DNA of 64,000 nucleotides from Oreocharis arfaki (lineage: Eukaryota > Chordata > Aves > Passeriformes > Paramythiidae), in assembly GCA_013398015.1 (NCBI GenBank), contig VZRR01012715.1, forward strand, positions 1,116,001-1,180,000, written 5' to 3'. The translations under genes were made by a program, and so were the position numbers. Numbering within the stretch: position 1 is the stretch's first letter; each line of letters opens with the position of its first letter. Positions 26,922 through 39,790 of this stretch are shown piece after piece. The notes under the pieces were generated by a model, which worked only from the letters and a program-made list of their open reading frames with translations, was not told where the DNA came from and did no database searches.

Positions 26922-26994
26922 TTGTTACAGTATATGTTGTAACTGTATATGTAACAGTATATGTTAATATATGTAAGCATATGTATGTATATGT
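26922..26994. repeat. TATATGT-type imperfect tandem repeat
   Basis: Repeated TATATGT and GTAACTGTATATG-like units, including two near copies of GTTACAGTATATGTT. Low-complexity AT-rich minisatellite in the intron. Confidence 0.8.
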
Positions 26995-28623
26995 GGGGTT
27001 TTTTGCTGGATATGATTTGGATTTGCACTCAGGACAAGGAAGTTGACCTCAGTTTCTCTTCCTTTGCCTACACTAAGAAAATCAGGAGTACCTGTCCGCT
27101 TACTTAGGTGGCTTAGTTTCTGACCATATTTACATTGGTTTTGCTTTCTGAGTTGATGTTGTGGCGTTTGTTTTGTTGATCTTTCCCTTCCCACCCCCAG
27201 CAGAAGTTTTTGTCAGAGCAGTAGGTGTGTGCCCTGGGCTCTACAAAATGTCATCTTTTCTTAAATTTTTGGAGGATGGTAAACCACACTAAGCAACGTA
27301 GTGCTTCTCCCATGGTTTGAATTTTGACTCCCTGGAGCTTGCAAGAGCCATCAGAAACTTGCTTTCAATAGCCTGCAGTAAAAATAGAATTTCATCTTAC
27401 CTACTTATTAGAGGATTAAGTAAATAAATATGCCCTTCACACAGGAAAGTAGGTCCCAGAATTATGTTCTTTTATTTTTCTGCCTACACGCCACTGCTTT
27501 CAATACCAGTTGTGTGAATTGGTACATGAAGGACTTGCAGCATGTGGTAACAGCTCATTCTTGGTCAATACCGAGGTGCATCCATGCCCGAAGGGATTGC
27601 TGCACCTCATTTCTGTGCTGCTAGAGTTTTAGAAACATCAGGAACAGAGCTTTAACAGTCCAGCTGCAAGTGTCACAATGCAATATAAAGCCTTGGTGTA
27701 TGTGTGCTCTGTTTCAGAGCCAGCTTCTCTCAACTCTGAAGTAATTACTGCAACCTGGATAAAGTATGGGCTCAGTACACTTAGCTGGTGTTGGTTTAGT
27801 CAGACCTAAATATAACTTTTGTCTTGTGCAACGCTTTGCTTCTCCCACCTGTCCTCCCTCAGTACTCTGTATAATGTGAGGGGCAAAAGGGTGAGATTAC
27901 TAAACGGTGAGTTTAGGCATTACTAAAAGGACAGATGGTTGTTAAATTTCGGTTGAATTTGGCTGTCAGACACCTGGTATAGGTCTCCTCAGTATCCTGA
28001 GAGTGGAATGCCACTGCTGATCAGTCTTAAGTCTGTGGATGGTGGTTTCGACAATGGATTATTTATGTAGTGGTCAGCTTCAGAATCTCTCTCCTCTCTG
28101 ATCTCCCTTGTTGGAAGTACCATAAGGTGTGGGAATTAACAGCAGGTCAGAAAGCCTGTCTGAGTCTGACGTTGGTCTCAGCACAGTCTATTTCTACCTG
28201 TGAGAAAGCTAGTCGGGAGAAACAAGAAATTCAAAACAATAGAGAGTGAACAGCTACAAAGCTGCAGCTAACGTTTTGTTTAGATTCTTGAGATGTCTAT
28301 GTTGTAGATAACTAATAATAGTATGGTGTAGTTAAAATAGCCAATGCATCTACTGTAGTAGTTGAACTACCACTAGACAACTAACACGAATAATAAACAT
28401 ACAAAAGTGTATATATATAACACTAGCTCTTAGAATAAACACTTTTTACCTGCACTTTGTTAGAATTAGTGTGTGTCGCGCGTCCTCAACTGCGACAGTA
28501 AGGAACACAGTAACTGGTGCTGAGGAGCATGTTTAGCAGTTACTCAGCTTTTGTAAAGGAGTGAAAGTGACCTGCAAATGTAGGCTCTGCTTCTGAGGTA
28601 GGAGGGAGGGAAAGGAGTTCTTG

Positions 28624-28679
28624 ATGACTTGATGATCTTAAAGGTCTTTTCCAACCTAAATGATTTTCTGATTCTATCT
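28624..28679 (+). mobile_element. CR1 LINE 3'-end fragment (5'-truncated)
   Basis: GACTTGATGATCTTAAAGGT, then CTTTTCCAACCTAAATGATT, then TTCTGATTCTATC is a close match to the CR1 3' terminus. Only the last 55-60 bp survive, and the terminal octamer repeats are slightly decayed. It is in the sense orientation in the CDC42EP3 intron. Confidence 0.85.
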
Positions 28680-29460
28680 GGACTGTGAGGGCTGCAGAGA
28701 GCTGCAGCTGGGTGTTGGCATCTGTTACCTAATGTCTAGCCTAGTTTCTGTTGAAATATCTGATTAATTTTGGGGTTTTCATTAATGTGGGTTTTGGAAC
28801 AAATTAAATGTGGCCGAGGTCCCAACAAGGATCTGAAATCTGTTTTCTGCTGAAGAACTCTTTATACAAATGAACGGCAATATGCATCATTAAGCACACG
28901 CTTCGCTGGGGCTGCCCAGCAGGACAGAACACTGAGACAGAACTTGCCTCACGCAGTGCCTTTCTTATAAGGTGAGAGCCACTTAAGCCAAACTCGTGCT
29001 TTGGCCCATTTGTGTGTTCTTTTACAGCCTTCTTGGGGAGGAGGTAGTTGTTTTACGGCCTTCTGCGTTTGGTGTGATCCTCTTCAAAAGGTCCTTGTAT
29101 CTTACGTTTCTCCAGATACTAACTAGCAACTTGATATTCCCCTCCCTCTCCCGAGGCATCCTCCCAAGGATTTACAGTCTTTTAAAGGTGTGTGAGAGGG
29201 TTTGTTCGGGTAGGACTCATCACAAAAAATTGTAACTTGTTTCTCGCAACAAAGACAAGTTGTTGTTTTGTTTGGTGTTACGCCACTGTGTTTGTCAGTG
29301 TCGATTTATGTCAGGCTTTAAATAGGATACTCTGCAATGAGTTTGTTTTCTGGTAGTTTGTAATCCTTTCAGGCCAGCTAACATTAACGAGCGGCAGCAT
29401 TGCTGTGGCTGGCTTTCTTTTGATCATGCACAGCCCTAGTCAGGAAATGGGTGAGGAGCG

Positions 29461-29595
29461 TGAGTCATGATTACATTACCCTAATGTGACTGCCCACTGA
29501 AAGTTTTCTTTTTGCCACTAATACGCCTCCCCTTGACACTGCTTCTGAAAACAAAATGTCCATTTTGGAGCACTTTGAAATATTGACCTTTGAAC
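29461..29595. promoter_or_regulatory. Candidate intronic enhancer with AP-1 and DR1 motifs
   Basis: A consensus AP-1 site TGAGTCA (29,461-29,467) and, about 120 bp on, TGACCTTTGAAC (29,584-29,595). The latter's complement GTTCAAAGGTCA is a DR1-type HNF4/PPAR/COUP nuclear-receptor site. They lie in a non-repetitive, moderately complex block of the CDC42EP3 intron. Motif matches only. Confidence 0.25.
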
Positions 29596-32500
29596 AGAGA
29601 GATTTATGTTCCCTTGCAGTCTTGAGGCAAAGCTCTAAGCAGGAGCCCCTGCAGAGTGCAGAGAGAAAACGAATGTCTGCAAAGTGCTTTTTCAGAAGTC
29701 GGCAAAGACAGGACTTGACTTGCAGTACATTGGGTCTGCTTGGGTTCACGGGATACAACACGCTTCCCTGACCCATTTGCTTATTCTGTCATGTTGCCTG
29801 CACATGCGAGCTCGAAGTCCAGTCTTCTCTTACACACGGGCTGTCATCTCATTCACCATTTGGCTTAAGCGTTGTCTTAGATCTGTACTTATATTTTGAA
29901 ACATGGCTACAGTAATGGGAAGATAGGTGCTGAGTGCTGGCTGAGGTAAACCCCGAGTGTTGAGAAGGTGGCTTTAGTGGGATTTGAGACAACAGTATTT
30001 TGGACAGTTTAATTAAATATGTGGGCTTTAGAGTTTGAAAGAAGTATCAGCTGCTGGTCAGTAAACGAGCTTTAGCACCGAATTGCCACTGTGCACTCTG
30101 AATGTTCAGACAGTATATCTCTGTACAAGTGCTGAGTGTATTAATTTCTTTCAAATTAAACTCATTAACTCGGCCAAGTTTTAAGAGCAGTATGTGAAAT
30201 ATGACTATTGTCACAAAGAGTGAATGCACTCTGATACTACTTGATATATTCCAAAAAAAAAGAAGTCTGATCAATTGAGTACAAGCAACTCAAGCTGACA
30301 GAACAAAATGTCTCAGGAGGAAGTGGGGACCCGTGCACTGCTGTCCAGTTTGGGGCATCCCTGTCAGCTGGGACATGTTGCAGGTGTCACTGACATGCTG
30401 CAGAGCAGCACCAGAATATGACATGTCTTCCAGTTGTCACTTATTCTTCCAGATTCTTACCTCTGCACCAACAGTGCTTTCAAATAGTAGTTATTTTGTT
30501 AGAAGTAGAGTATAAACTCACAGTGAAGATGTATTTTCTGTTTTTTCCCTTTTACTTCATATAAGGGTGATAAACCAGTTACTTTAGCTGACATGGGCTT
30601 GTTATTGTACTAACAATATACTTGAAACTGAATATAGATAACAAAATTTTAGAAGCCCTATTTACTCTGTGATTTCAGCCTCATTCCTTAAAGAGGGCAT
30701 GAGTTGGACCGAAAAGTAATTCAGTGAGGATTTTTTTAATCTATTGAAGCATTTCCTTTCTTCCATGTACTCCAACCCCATCAACTTGGATCTCATCTTG
30801 ATGACCATTCAACTCTCTGAAGGAGGCAGAACTGCAACAGAGCAGAAGATTCATTCTTCTTTTATGTAATGAAAAAAGTTGTGCCCAACTTTAGATTTTT
30901 CTGTGTCTTTATATCTCTACCTCACTGTTAGTCTTTGCATATAGAGGGCTCTGGCTTTCAAGTTTGTTTTAAAACTTAGTTTATCAGCCACTTAAAGATG
31001 GTCAATACTTATTTAAAGTGAAACACTCTGAGAATTGAATAATGGAACTGGTGATTATGATATGCCTATGTCACTTGTGTGTTTCAAGGAGATGATAAGG
31101 AGTATTTGACTTAGAGATGAAGCATATTTGAGAATTGAAGGTCAGGAGTTCAGGGTAGGGTTTTGTGCATTTGGTGGGGTTTTTTTACTGAAACCTTGCA
31201 GGATCCTTGTATTTTAGATTGCCTTTTGTCAGCAGCTAGCAGTTAGGGAAATTTTAAGCTAAGGGTCCTTTCCAAAAATAGTATTAATATCTTAACTGTA
31301 GTTAGAAAACCTTAATTTCAGTATGACAGCAGTCTTGGGAAGCCTAAGGCAGAAACTTGTGGAGCTACAAAGCCATTTTTGCATCGGAAGTGCATAAAGT
31401 CAGGATGTAATTCCATAGACATTTTTTCTTGCGGAAGAGTTGGTTAAGGATCACCCATCCCTTCTGCCAGAACTCCTTGCTTTCCGAGAGTGATGTCTCA
31501 AGAGACAGATTAGCTATTGAAATGACTTTTTACAGCTGAGAATAGCAGTCTCACTCCAAGCCTTGTGATTTTACACCCCTTTCCTAGTTAGTTTTCACCT
31601 TGTTGTATGCTGGACTGGCCTGTAAGGGGTCAAGTGTGTGCACACAGTAGGGGGAAGGAGAGAATGCCTTTCTGACAGCAAGTTATATTGGGCTTGAAGT
31701 CTCTTGAAGCGTTGCCATCGAGCAGCTGCAGCTGTTGCTAGGCCTGTCCTGTAAGCTGAGTCAGTGGAGAGAACTGCGGCTGTGACCAGTTTGAAGTGCG
31801 CCTTGTAGGTCCATCTGCCTGCGGAGTGTACAGGGAACTGCGGTGCAGAACCAGGAACCAGCAATGAGGAGTGAGGAATCCAAGGTGGGAACTTCGTAAA
31901 CTGGCTTTGAGAGCAGAGTTGGGCTGAGGAACTACACCCTCTGTGTCAAAAGAGAAAGCCATCTATGCTAACCTGCTCAGAATCACAAAGGGTGTGGAGT
32001 GTGGATTCCTAATCCACTTAAACTGATCTGAGTGCTGGCTGACATCAAAAGGGACATTTGAGATTTCAACTGGAGCAGTTTGCCAGGCTTCTAGGTGGCA
32101 CATCATCAGCTCAGGTTGTAGGGGTTATTTTTTTGTCCCATTTCATGTTTTTCCCCAGGGCTGAAGAGAACTGATGGATGAGTTTTTAAGCCTGTCCATC
32201 TTGCGGCTTATGGGTTTATGGTTCCCAGCTATTTGCTCATCTGGTGTGTGACTTGGTAGCTGTGTGACTGTGCTTCAGCGTGCAGCCTGTCTGACGTAGC
32301 ATAACCTCACCTTGGCTGCCTGCATTAGTTAACATGCTGCACCTTGTACTGACATGTACCTCTGCCTAAATCTGCATGGGCTTGCACTCTCCCAGATTTT
32401 GGAAGCCAATGAACTATATGGTATTAAATCTGTATATATGAATGTACCAGCCGGCAAAGCTAAGGAGATGGTAGTAAAGAGGGACATGTTTCAGTCCATG

Positions 32501-35500
32501 GAGCTGAACAACAGAATGCAGTGAGCTCATTAAATCCCTGTCTCTGGAAGAGAAAAGAAAGGAAAGTTTTTATTGTTCTAGAAATGATGCTAACTTTTCA
32601 AAGCTGAAAGCAAGCTGTGATTCAAACCTGTTGAAAGGTGAAAAAAATTGCTTGATAAAAAAGAGGGAACTAAAGATATTCTAATGAGTGGTCATAAGCA
32701 GAGTTGCAAAAACAGACTGTGCAAGGCATTTAATTTCACATTGCATCACAACCAGATTTTTAAAATGTTAGTACTCTACAGTGACAACAAAACATGTATT
32801 AAAAATATTTAGAATCTCAGAGTAAATGTCAGAAATAAGTCAGTGTCAAAGAGGGATGTCTACCGAAACAACGCAGAGATCTATTTATACAGTATGGGCT
32901 GCATAGTATTTTTTTGAGCATCTTGCAAATAAGTACAGAATTGTTGTAGTGCAAATTTACAGGCAATGGACATTGGTGAGGAAGTATATTGGTGAGGGAG
33001 ATGGAGAAAACTGATTTATTGCTTCACAGTTTCAACACATTGAAATAAAATGTTTTTCTCTTTCTGAGTTATGGCATTGCTTTTTATCCTGTAGAATATA
33101 AATCCAGTTTATTTGCTGGAGAATGAAAATTTGGAAAGATTTTTAGCCCTTCCCTCCCTCCCCCCAAGGAGTAGAGTCTTACTGGACAAACACTGTAGTA
33201 CAAGCACCACTAATATCTGTGCTGCCAAAATTTGTTGATTTAATGAATATATGTGTATGTCATTCCTAAAAAAAAATAAAATGGAGATGCCCACTCTGAG
33301 CCAATAGAAGGCAATGATAACAAATTCTACTTTTTCCAGTATAGTTTATTCTGCGTGGAGAACTTGTTTTTGTTATACCAGCACAAGAATTCTTAAATGG
33401 TTTGTAATATAATTCTGCCCTGTAAATACAGGAAAATTCCTGTTGTAAGATGGTGAGAATAAAAGCAGAAGTATGATCTTGTTTATAAACAAGGCAGTGA
33501 TGATGGGAAGAAAGAAGTGATTTTTATCTTTATATATGCTTTTAGGGAGAATAGTATTGAAATATTGTCACTAATTCCAATCTGCTTGGAAAATGATGTT
33601 GAAAAATCGGAGGTGTTTCAAAAGAGAGAGAGGGAGAGACATCTGAAGGCTTAAAATTATTCCCCCACTATCACCACATGAGGAATTCCCCCTGTTCACT
33701 TTGATCAAAAAAGATGACTGAGAAACAACTTGGTTAGTGTTCTAGTACCTTAACAAGGATGAAAGTTTCTGTCTGATAAAGGGCATTCATAATCTCAGAC
33801 TGATAAAGAACAAAATAATAACTGAAGACTGTAGCCAGTTGCTCAAATTAGACCTCTTTCCTTTTTGTCTTACCTCCAAACCAGGTTTGCTGTCCTTTGT
33901 TTCTCTTTCTTACAAGCTAAACTAAAAACTCTTAAATAGATTAATTACTTCATTTCAATATAAAACACAAGTACTTTAGTGGTTTAAAATTAATTGAAAG
34001 TGTTCCCTAGTCAACATAATTTACTCCAGCTCAATCTGTTTGAAAGGGTGCTAGGCAGGGTGGCAAGATTTAAAGTAGTCAACAATTAAAAATAATTTCA
34101 AAAACTTGGTTTTTCTTTGTTTGTGAACCTAGGTTTTAGGGAGGAGGGAAAAGAGGAGGGTGCTGTAGAAATGGAAGATACCTGGAGAGAAAGACACTGT
34201 ATGCAGCCTGTCCTTGTCTGTGCTCACACTTATTGGCAATTAACACTTCTTCAGGTGGACAGCTCACAGCTAGTGTACTATCCGTCTTTGATTTATGTGG
34301 AAAAAAGTGGTTTATAGCAACAGAAATTAAAATGTATCCTTATGTGATTTTTTTTGTCCTTTTTTTTTTATTGTTATTTCTCCACAGCTAGAATAGATAA
34401 AATGATTAATTGTATTAATCAGGACCCCAATTGGAACAGGGAAGACTAGGTGCATATTCTCTGACAACTGACCTCTGTGAAGGAAAGTAATGTATGTAGT
34501 CTGCATGTATGGGGAATTTTAAGAGAAAGGTGGACAAACACCTCCACAGCTAGCACATGGCATCTCTGTCTTTTGGGGACAATGCAGAAATGAATCAACT
34601 GCACCATAGGGTCAGGTCCTCTCTTGACCTGTGCTTCTGCAGCTGTGGGAATGATTTGGGATTTTTTTCCTTCATTTTCTAAAAAGTGTATGTGATAACG
34701 CAGTGAAATAAGTTAGGTTTCATCTAGGAGAGTCAGTTGAGTGCAGTGGAGAAAATTAGTTGAATTGAAGTGCATTTATCCTGATTGTTTTTATAAAGTA
34801 ATTAAATCTGTAACTTTAATCGGGAAGGTGCCAATTCTTTGATGAAAGGAGAAGCAAAGGAGACAAAAACTTCTAACCTGATCAAGGAAAGTTGTCTTTA
34901 ATACAGATGAATTCAAAGGCTGTGCCTCTTATAAACAATGTAAATGTAGATAAACAATCTGGAGGGAGAAGTGTTAGCATCTGATGTGGTTAAAGCTACT
35001 TAGAAGGTGATGTCTTTATAAGCGGAGAGCTGGTGGCCTGGTGTAGAAGTGGACAGACTGGTGGCCTCTTGTCTTCAGAGTCTGATGGTTGATAAGGACA
35101 CCTAAGTCCTCAGGAACACAAGAGGTAAGCTCTGTGGTGCATCATCTGATGCTTTTCTTGTACCTGAGGACTTGGGTAGCTGGGAGTTTGTTTAACTAGC
35201 ATTCAGGAATTGTGACTTCATGACTTCAGGCCCCTGTTATAAAACCAGTAAAAATGTGTTTTACACTTGATGTTGTTTCAGACATAGTACAAGTAACAGC
35301 ATTGACAAGGATGTTCTTAACAGTTTGTTTGTACTGCTGAAAGCTACTGGTAGCTAAAACTTAAAATGAATCCCTAAAGCCTAATTCTTCTATGCTTGCA
35401 GATACTTCATCATGTAGAAAAGTTGCAGCTGCTTGTTGTGTAGTTTGTGTCTGTCTTTTGCTATGTTACTCTGTTTTTATTTGGATATTTAGCTAATGTA

Positions 35501-36573
35501 CAGACTCAGTTTTCTCTTACTGACTTGCTCCACAAGGTAATTCAATGATACTTTAAATTATGCTTTGGAAAGGCCTTTCTCTGAATTTCACATGCTTCTA
35601 GTCAGTGATGTGTAAGGCAGAGCCTTTGCAAGAGATTGCCCTGTAGAAAGCCTGTAGGCTTCCCAGCACACTCAGTTGCCTCTGGCTTTGCTCTGTGGAA
35701 ATGTGGTTTTCTTCCTACAATTTCTTTGCTTAAGGATCTAGGTTTCTTGGGATATGTGCACAAATACAAGTTTGCACCTTGACCCTTATTTGTCTCTGGC
35801 TTTGCAAGCTTAGCTGTTGAGATATTTGCTGATAGCTTGTCCTTTTAAAATGGGCCGTGGAATAAGCTAAGGCATCCATGGAAAACTTTGAGCTGTGTGG
35901 AAGGTGATGATTGCTGAGGGGACAGAAGGCGGATTGAGAAGTACCTCTAAAAATATTAGTCTTTGTTACCAAGCAAAACACTTATATGAGAGTGTGAAGT
36001 GATAGGAATGAAAATGAGCAAGTCCTACAGCCAAACTAAAACTTTAATTTTCACTGGGCTGAAATTTCTCTGGTTTGGCTCATGCTTGGATCTTGTTAGC
36101 AGAGGGATATCTTTTCAACTGGAATAAAAACCCTTTCATGTTGTTTTTCTCTTAAGTTAAGGTCTTCCACTGTAGAGTGGAAGGATCGTAGGATTGTAGA
36201 CTTCTGGTTTTCTGGTAATTTCTTATTCAGCCTTCCAATTTGGCTATACAATCACTTAGTTACTGAGCTGACATTAGTAGAAACAGAGACTCTTTTAGCA
36301 GTAAGATCAGAAAAAGATCTCATTTTAACACAAGGCGAAATTTACTGTGTGGCCTGATATCAAGATTGCAGTGTGTTGCATCCCTTAGTCTACATGCACT
36401 TGGGATACCATTAAGTTCTGTTGAATGCAGGGAGTATGTTATGATTCTTGTGAAAATTTTGTGGACTCATTTTTTACTTTTCTAGGATTTGAGCTGGAGG
36501 CTTAGTGTCATTAGGCTTTTCTTCATTTGCCAAAGTTTGATTTATATATTTTTTCTTACTAAAATAACTACTT

Positions 36574-36625
36574 TTTATATGTATATATGTGTGTGTATAT
36601 ATGCTATATATTATATATTGATATG
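36574..36625. repeat. AT-rich TATATG/TGTG low-complexity tract
   Basis: Alternating TA and TG dinucleotides with several short palindromic TATATA segments. Confidence 0.85.
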
Positions 36626-37166
36626 CGTTCTTCCTTATTTAATTGTAAATTAAGTGTGAATAAAAATAATATTTAAGGTTTAGTGAATATTTCCAGATTT
36701 ATTTTTTTGGTGTAGCTTAAAATCTGTACTCCTTTAGGCAGTAGGTGACAAAGAGGATAGGTATGATGGAACCAAATACAGTTGCTCTGAAGCTGTTATG
36801 TTGTACATGGAAGGCCTGTCCATTGAGAAGGGAGCCTTTTTCTTTTATTTAAAAGGTATAATTTGCAGATTTCCAATACTTGTGGGTACTGAAATCTGCT
36901 GTAAGAGTAGCCTTTGTTTTCAGCAAAGAAAATGGTGCTTGCACTAAGCATGTAACTGTGAAATTTCTTCTCTTCAAATGCAAAGCCTCTTGCGCTGGCC
37001 AAATGGAAGGCAAGGCCTTCACAATTAAAGGGACTGCTGTATAGAGAGGACTTATAATTCTTGATAGTGGAGTCACTTGCAGCATCCTATCAGGCAGTGT
37101 GGTTTTACACTGCCCCTTACTGGGGCTCTCTCATAGTGCAAGAACTAAAGGAGATATGGATGTCCA

Positions 37167-37220
37167 AAAAATATACAAAAACTCTGAATGCAGCACAAAC
37201 AAAAGTTTTTGTATATTTTT
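37167..37220. repeat. Perfect 17-bp inverted repeat in intron
   Basis: AAAAATATACAAAAACT (37,167-37,183) is the exact reverse complement of 37,204-37,220, with a 20-nt loop. AT-rich, so thermally weak, but longer than expected by chance. It could be a MITE-like remnant or a simple hairpin. Confidence 0.8.
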
Positions 37221-38845
37221 CCCCCTCTGAGCTGTGAGCTAAATAAAATACAGTGCTTTTCCTGTGTGTCAAAATGGCCTATTTATACTAAAAGTTCTTT
37301 TACATTTTCTTTTTAATATTTCCTGATGTTCAGATGTTTCACTGTGTCCTTCTGGTTTTTTTTTAAACCTCCCTGTGGAGTTTGGTGATAATGGTTTTTG
37401 ATACACATCCTAACTGGTGGAAACCTTGAAAACTTTGAATGAACTAGCATTTGTCTTTCATTTTTGAACTAGTGACCAACAGGTGTGACTCTGAACCACA
37501 TTGTCATTACATTGCTATTCACTCAAATTAAAAGACCTGAAAGACTGAGAAATTAGAATCAGACAGAATTTGACCTGTTATTTCTGGGAAGTGAGAGCTG
37601 AGTCCACTAGATAAACAAAAAAAACCCCTCACCATTCATCTTTGTTTGATAATAGTCTTCTCTGTAGAGTTGAGGACACTTTGTTTAGTTAAATGGGTTG
37701 CTTGGGCAGAATGATAAACGGGGAGAAACAGTGCAGTGAAATTTAGAGTTTAAAACCACAAGGTTGATTTGACTAATCAGTTCAGTTCCTGTTGCAGGTG
37801 ACATGCGTAGAGATCTTAGTAAGGGGTTACTTTTCTATCTTGCAGTCCTGACATGAAGTAAATGGAATGTGAATCTCCTACTATGCTGTAGATCCTAGTG
37901 AATTACCATTTTGTTGTGTAAAAGGAAGCTTTGAAATACTTTTAATTGATTGATGTGATCAATTGTATTTTCAAAATTGATCTTAAAAGTATAAAATGCC
38001 CTCATAAATTATTGAACATTGAGCTTTTTTTGTATTTCAACTTTCATCTGTTTACATCTGATATATTTTTTGCAGGGGAGGGCTTTTCAACATTATCGTA
38101 GTGCAGTAGGTACCTGGTGGGAATCAAAAAACCAAAGCACTGACCTGGCTAGACTCCTAGCTCCCCTTGTGATGCACAGTTAAGTACCCCACTGTAGGAA
38201 CTAATTACTGCGGTTAAAGGATTTGTTAAAATGCTTAAATGCTTCTTGACAACCTGGGTGTGTAGGCATACAGTGCTAAGTTTTAAACCAGGTGATTCAT
38301 ACTGAGCTTAATTTGGTGAAAGAAAAAAGCCTGCCAGGGCATGGATAAAAGGCAGCAAAAGTAGCCCTTGTTACAGACAGCTTCTTTCCACTTATGGTAT
38401 AGAACAGCCTTTCTGTGTAAAAGCTGTAATCCCCTTTACACAGTGAGGGTGGTGATGGACAAAGGGTGACAGATTTCTAGCTGACTATTCTGATGAGAAG
38501 GGGTGATCTGTGGTGCATGGACTTTATAGAAGAAAGTATAAAAATGTCCAGGAGAAGAAATGCATTTATTCTGAGATTGTCCAAGGGTCAGGAACTGTCC
38601 GAGGGTCAGAATTTCCTCCTTCATAAGGAAGAAATACACCATTAAGGGATTAACAAAGAGTGTTTTTCAATAGCTTGTTGACTTAATAGCCTGTTAGCCC
38701 TTGTTAGCTCCATCAGGCCTTTCAAATTCTAGTAGGACAACACGGTTTGCAAAAACTGTTTCAATTGGTTGCACAGAGCAGCTCTGAATCACTGTGGCCT
38801 CATGGTCTGCGTAATTCATGAGCTAGTCTATAACTAATTGCTATG

Positions 38846-38881
38846 AAGAATTCGTGTATACTAAAGAATTCGTGTATACTT
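38846..38881 (+). repeat. Two-copy tandem repeat, 18-bp period
   Basis: AAGAATTCGTGTATACT occurs twice back to back with a one-base spacer (17 of 18 positions identical). It is a recent slippage-type duplication about 0.9 kb before the coding exon. Confidence 0.85.
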
Positions 38882-39734
38882 AGAATGATCTCCTCTAAGG
38901 CATGTGCGTTTGGATGTTCCTAATAAATTGTAAAGATCTGGACCAGCTCTTTTTTCTAGTTCCTAAAACTATCCTTGTAAATGGGCACAATTATTGGAAA
39001 TGTTACTGGTTACAGTTTGTGAGTGTTCCAGCACTAATTGGAAGTATCTGAATACTAATCTAATTATCCAGTTATCTAATTCAAGAGAGTCTACTCCATA
39101 TCCAAAAGGTTTCCTGAATGACTCTTGTCAGTCTTCCTGGATCTACCAAAAAACTTAATGTTGTTGAATGTTACAGATGTGTTTCTGCATGTAGTCTCAA
39201 AGGTCAGCATTTTGAATGCCAGAATAAGGAGAAGAAAGATTGAGATGGTGATAGTTATCAAATGAATTGTGCTCAGCAAGTGACTCTAAAAAACTCTGAC
39301 TTCAAAAAAAGCTATGAAGTCAGAGAAAGGTTAGCTAGCCTTGTTAATCTGAACTCTTTTATGCTGCCTAATGAAGGGAAGCAACATCATAAAGCTAATC
39401 TGCAGACTGGAACTGTCAGTACCAGTACTAATTTTGGGGTTTGGTGAAAAAAAGACTGAATGAACCATGAAAAATAAATTAATGATAACCTGATTTTGTA
39501 TCCCATGCAGGTTTTCTCAAGTTGTGGAAGTAGCAGAGCATTTTGTTGCTAACTGACCCCAAAGCTTGTGCTCTACCTTGTGAAGAGCTGACGTGGGAGA
39601 CATTTACCTTCGCATACTCCACAGTTCTCTGCATCAGAAGAAAAAGACTTGGTGTGCAAGAGTGGTTCAAGATGATGATGTAACATTGCTAACACTGAAG
39701 GTCTCCTGAGAAGAACTGGCTTTGTAAGAGGCTT

Positions 39735-39790
39735 CTCCTTCCCTCGCTTTTTTTTTTTAAAAACTACTTCTCTCAGAAACTACAAGCAAG
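39735..39790 (+). other. CDC42EP3: Polypyrimidine tract, splice acceptor and 14-nt UTR before CDC42EP3 start
   Basis: A pyrimidine-rich run (cttccctcgc followed by an 11-T stretch) leads through a short A run to cttctctcAG, with AG at 39,775-39,776. The exon then reads aaactacaagcaag before the ATG at 39,791. This is a strong acceptor placed just before the start codon, which fits the CDC42EP3 layout of non-coding 5' exon(s) plus a single coding exon. Confidence 0.85.

Larger units (their letters stand above)
13950..39776 (+). other. CDC42EP3: Long first intron of CDC42EP3 (inferred)
   Basis: About 25.8 kb between the putative exon 1 donor and the coding-exon acceptor. It holds two CR1 fragments, the antisense solo LTR, poly(T) tracts, microsatellites and inverted repeats listed separately. 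The rest is unassigned unique sequence with no recognisable coding exon on either strand. The sense strand looks T-rich throughout, as expected of transcribed vertebrate introns. Additional non-coding exons could be hidden here. Confidence 0.6.

Noticed and set aside
36164..36183. 8-bp stem, 4-nt loop hairpin (CTTCCACT/AGTGGAAG)
   Set aside because: Short perfect hairpins of this size are frequent by chance.
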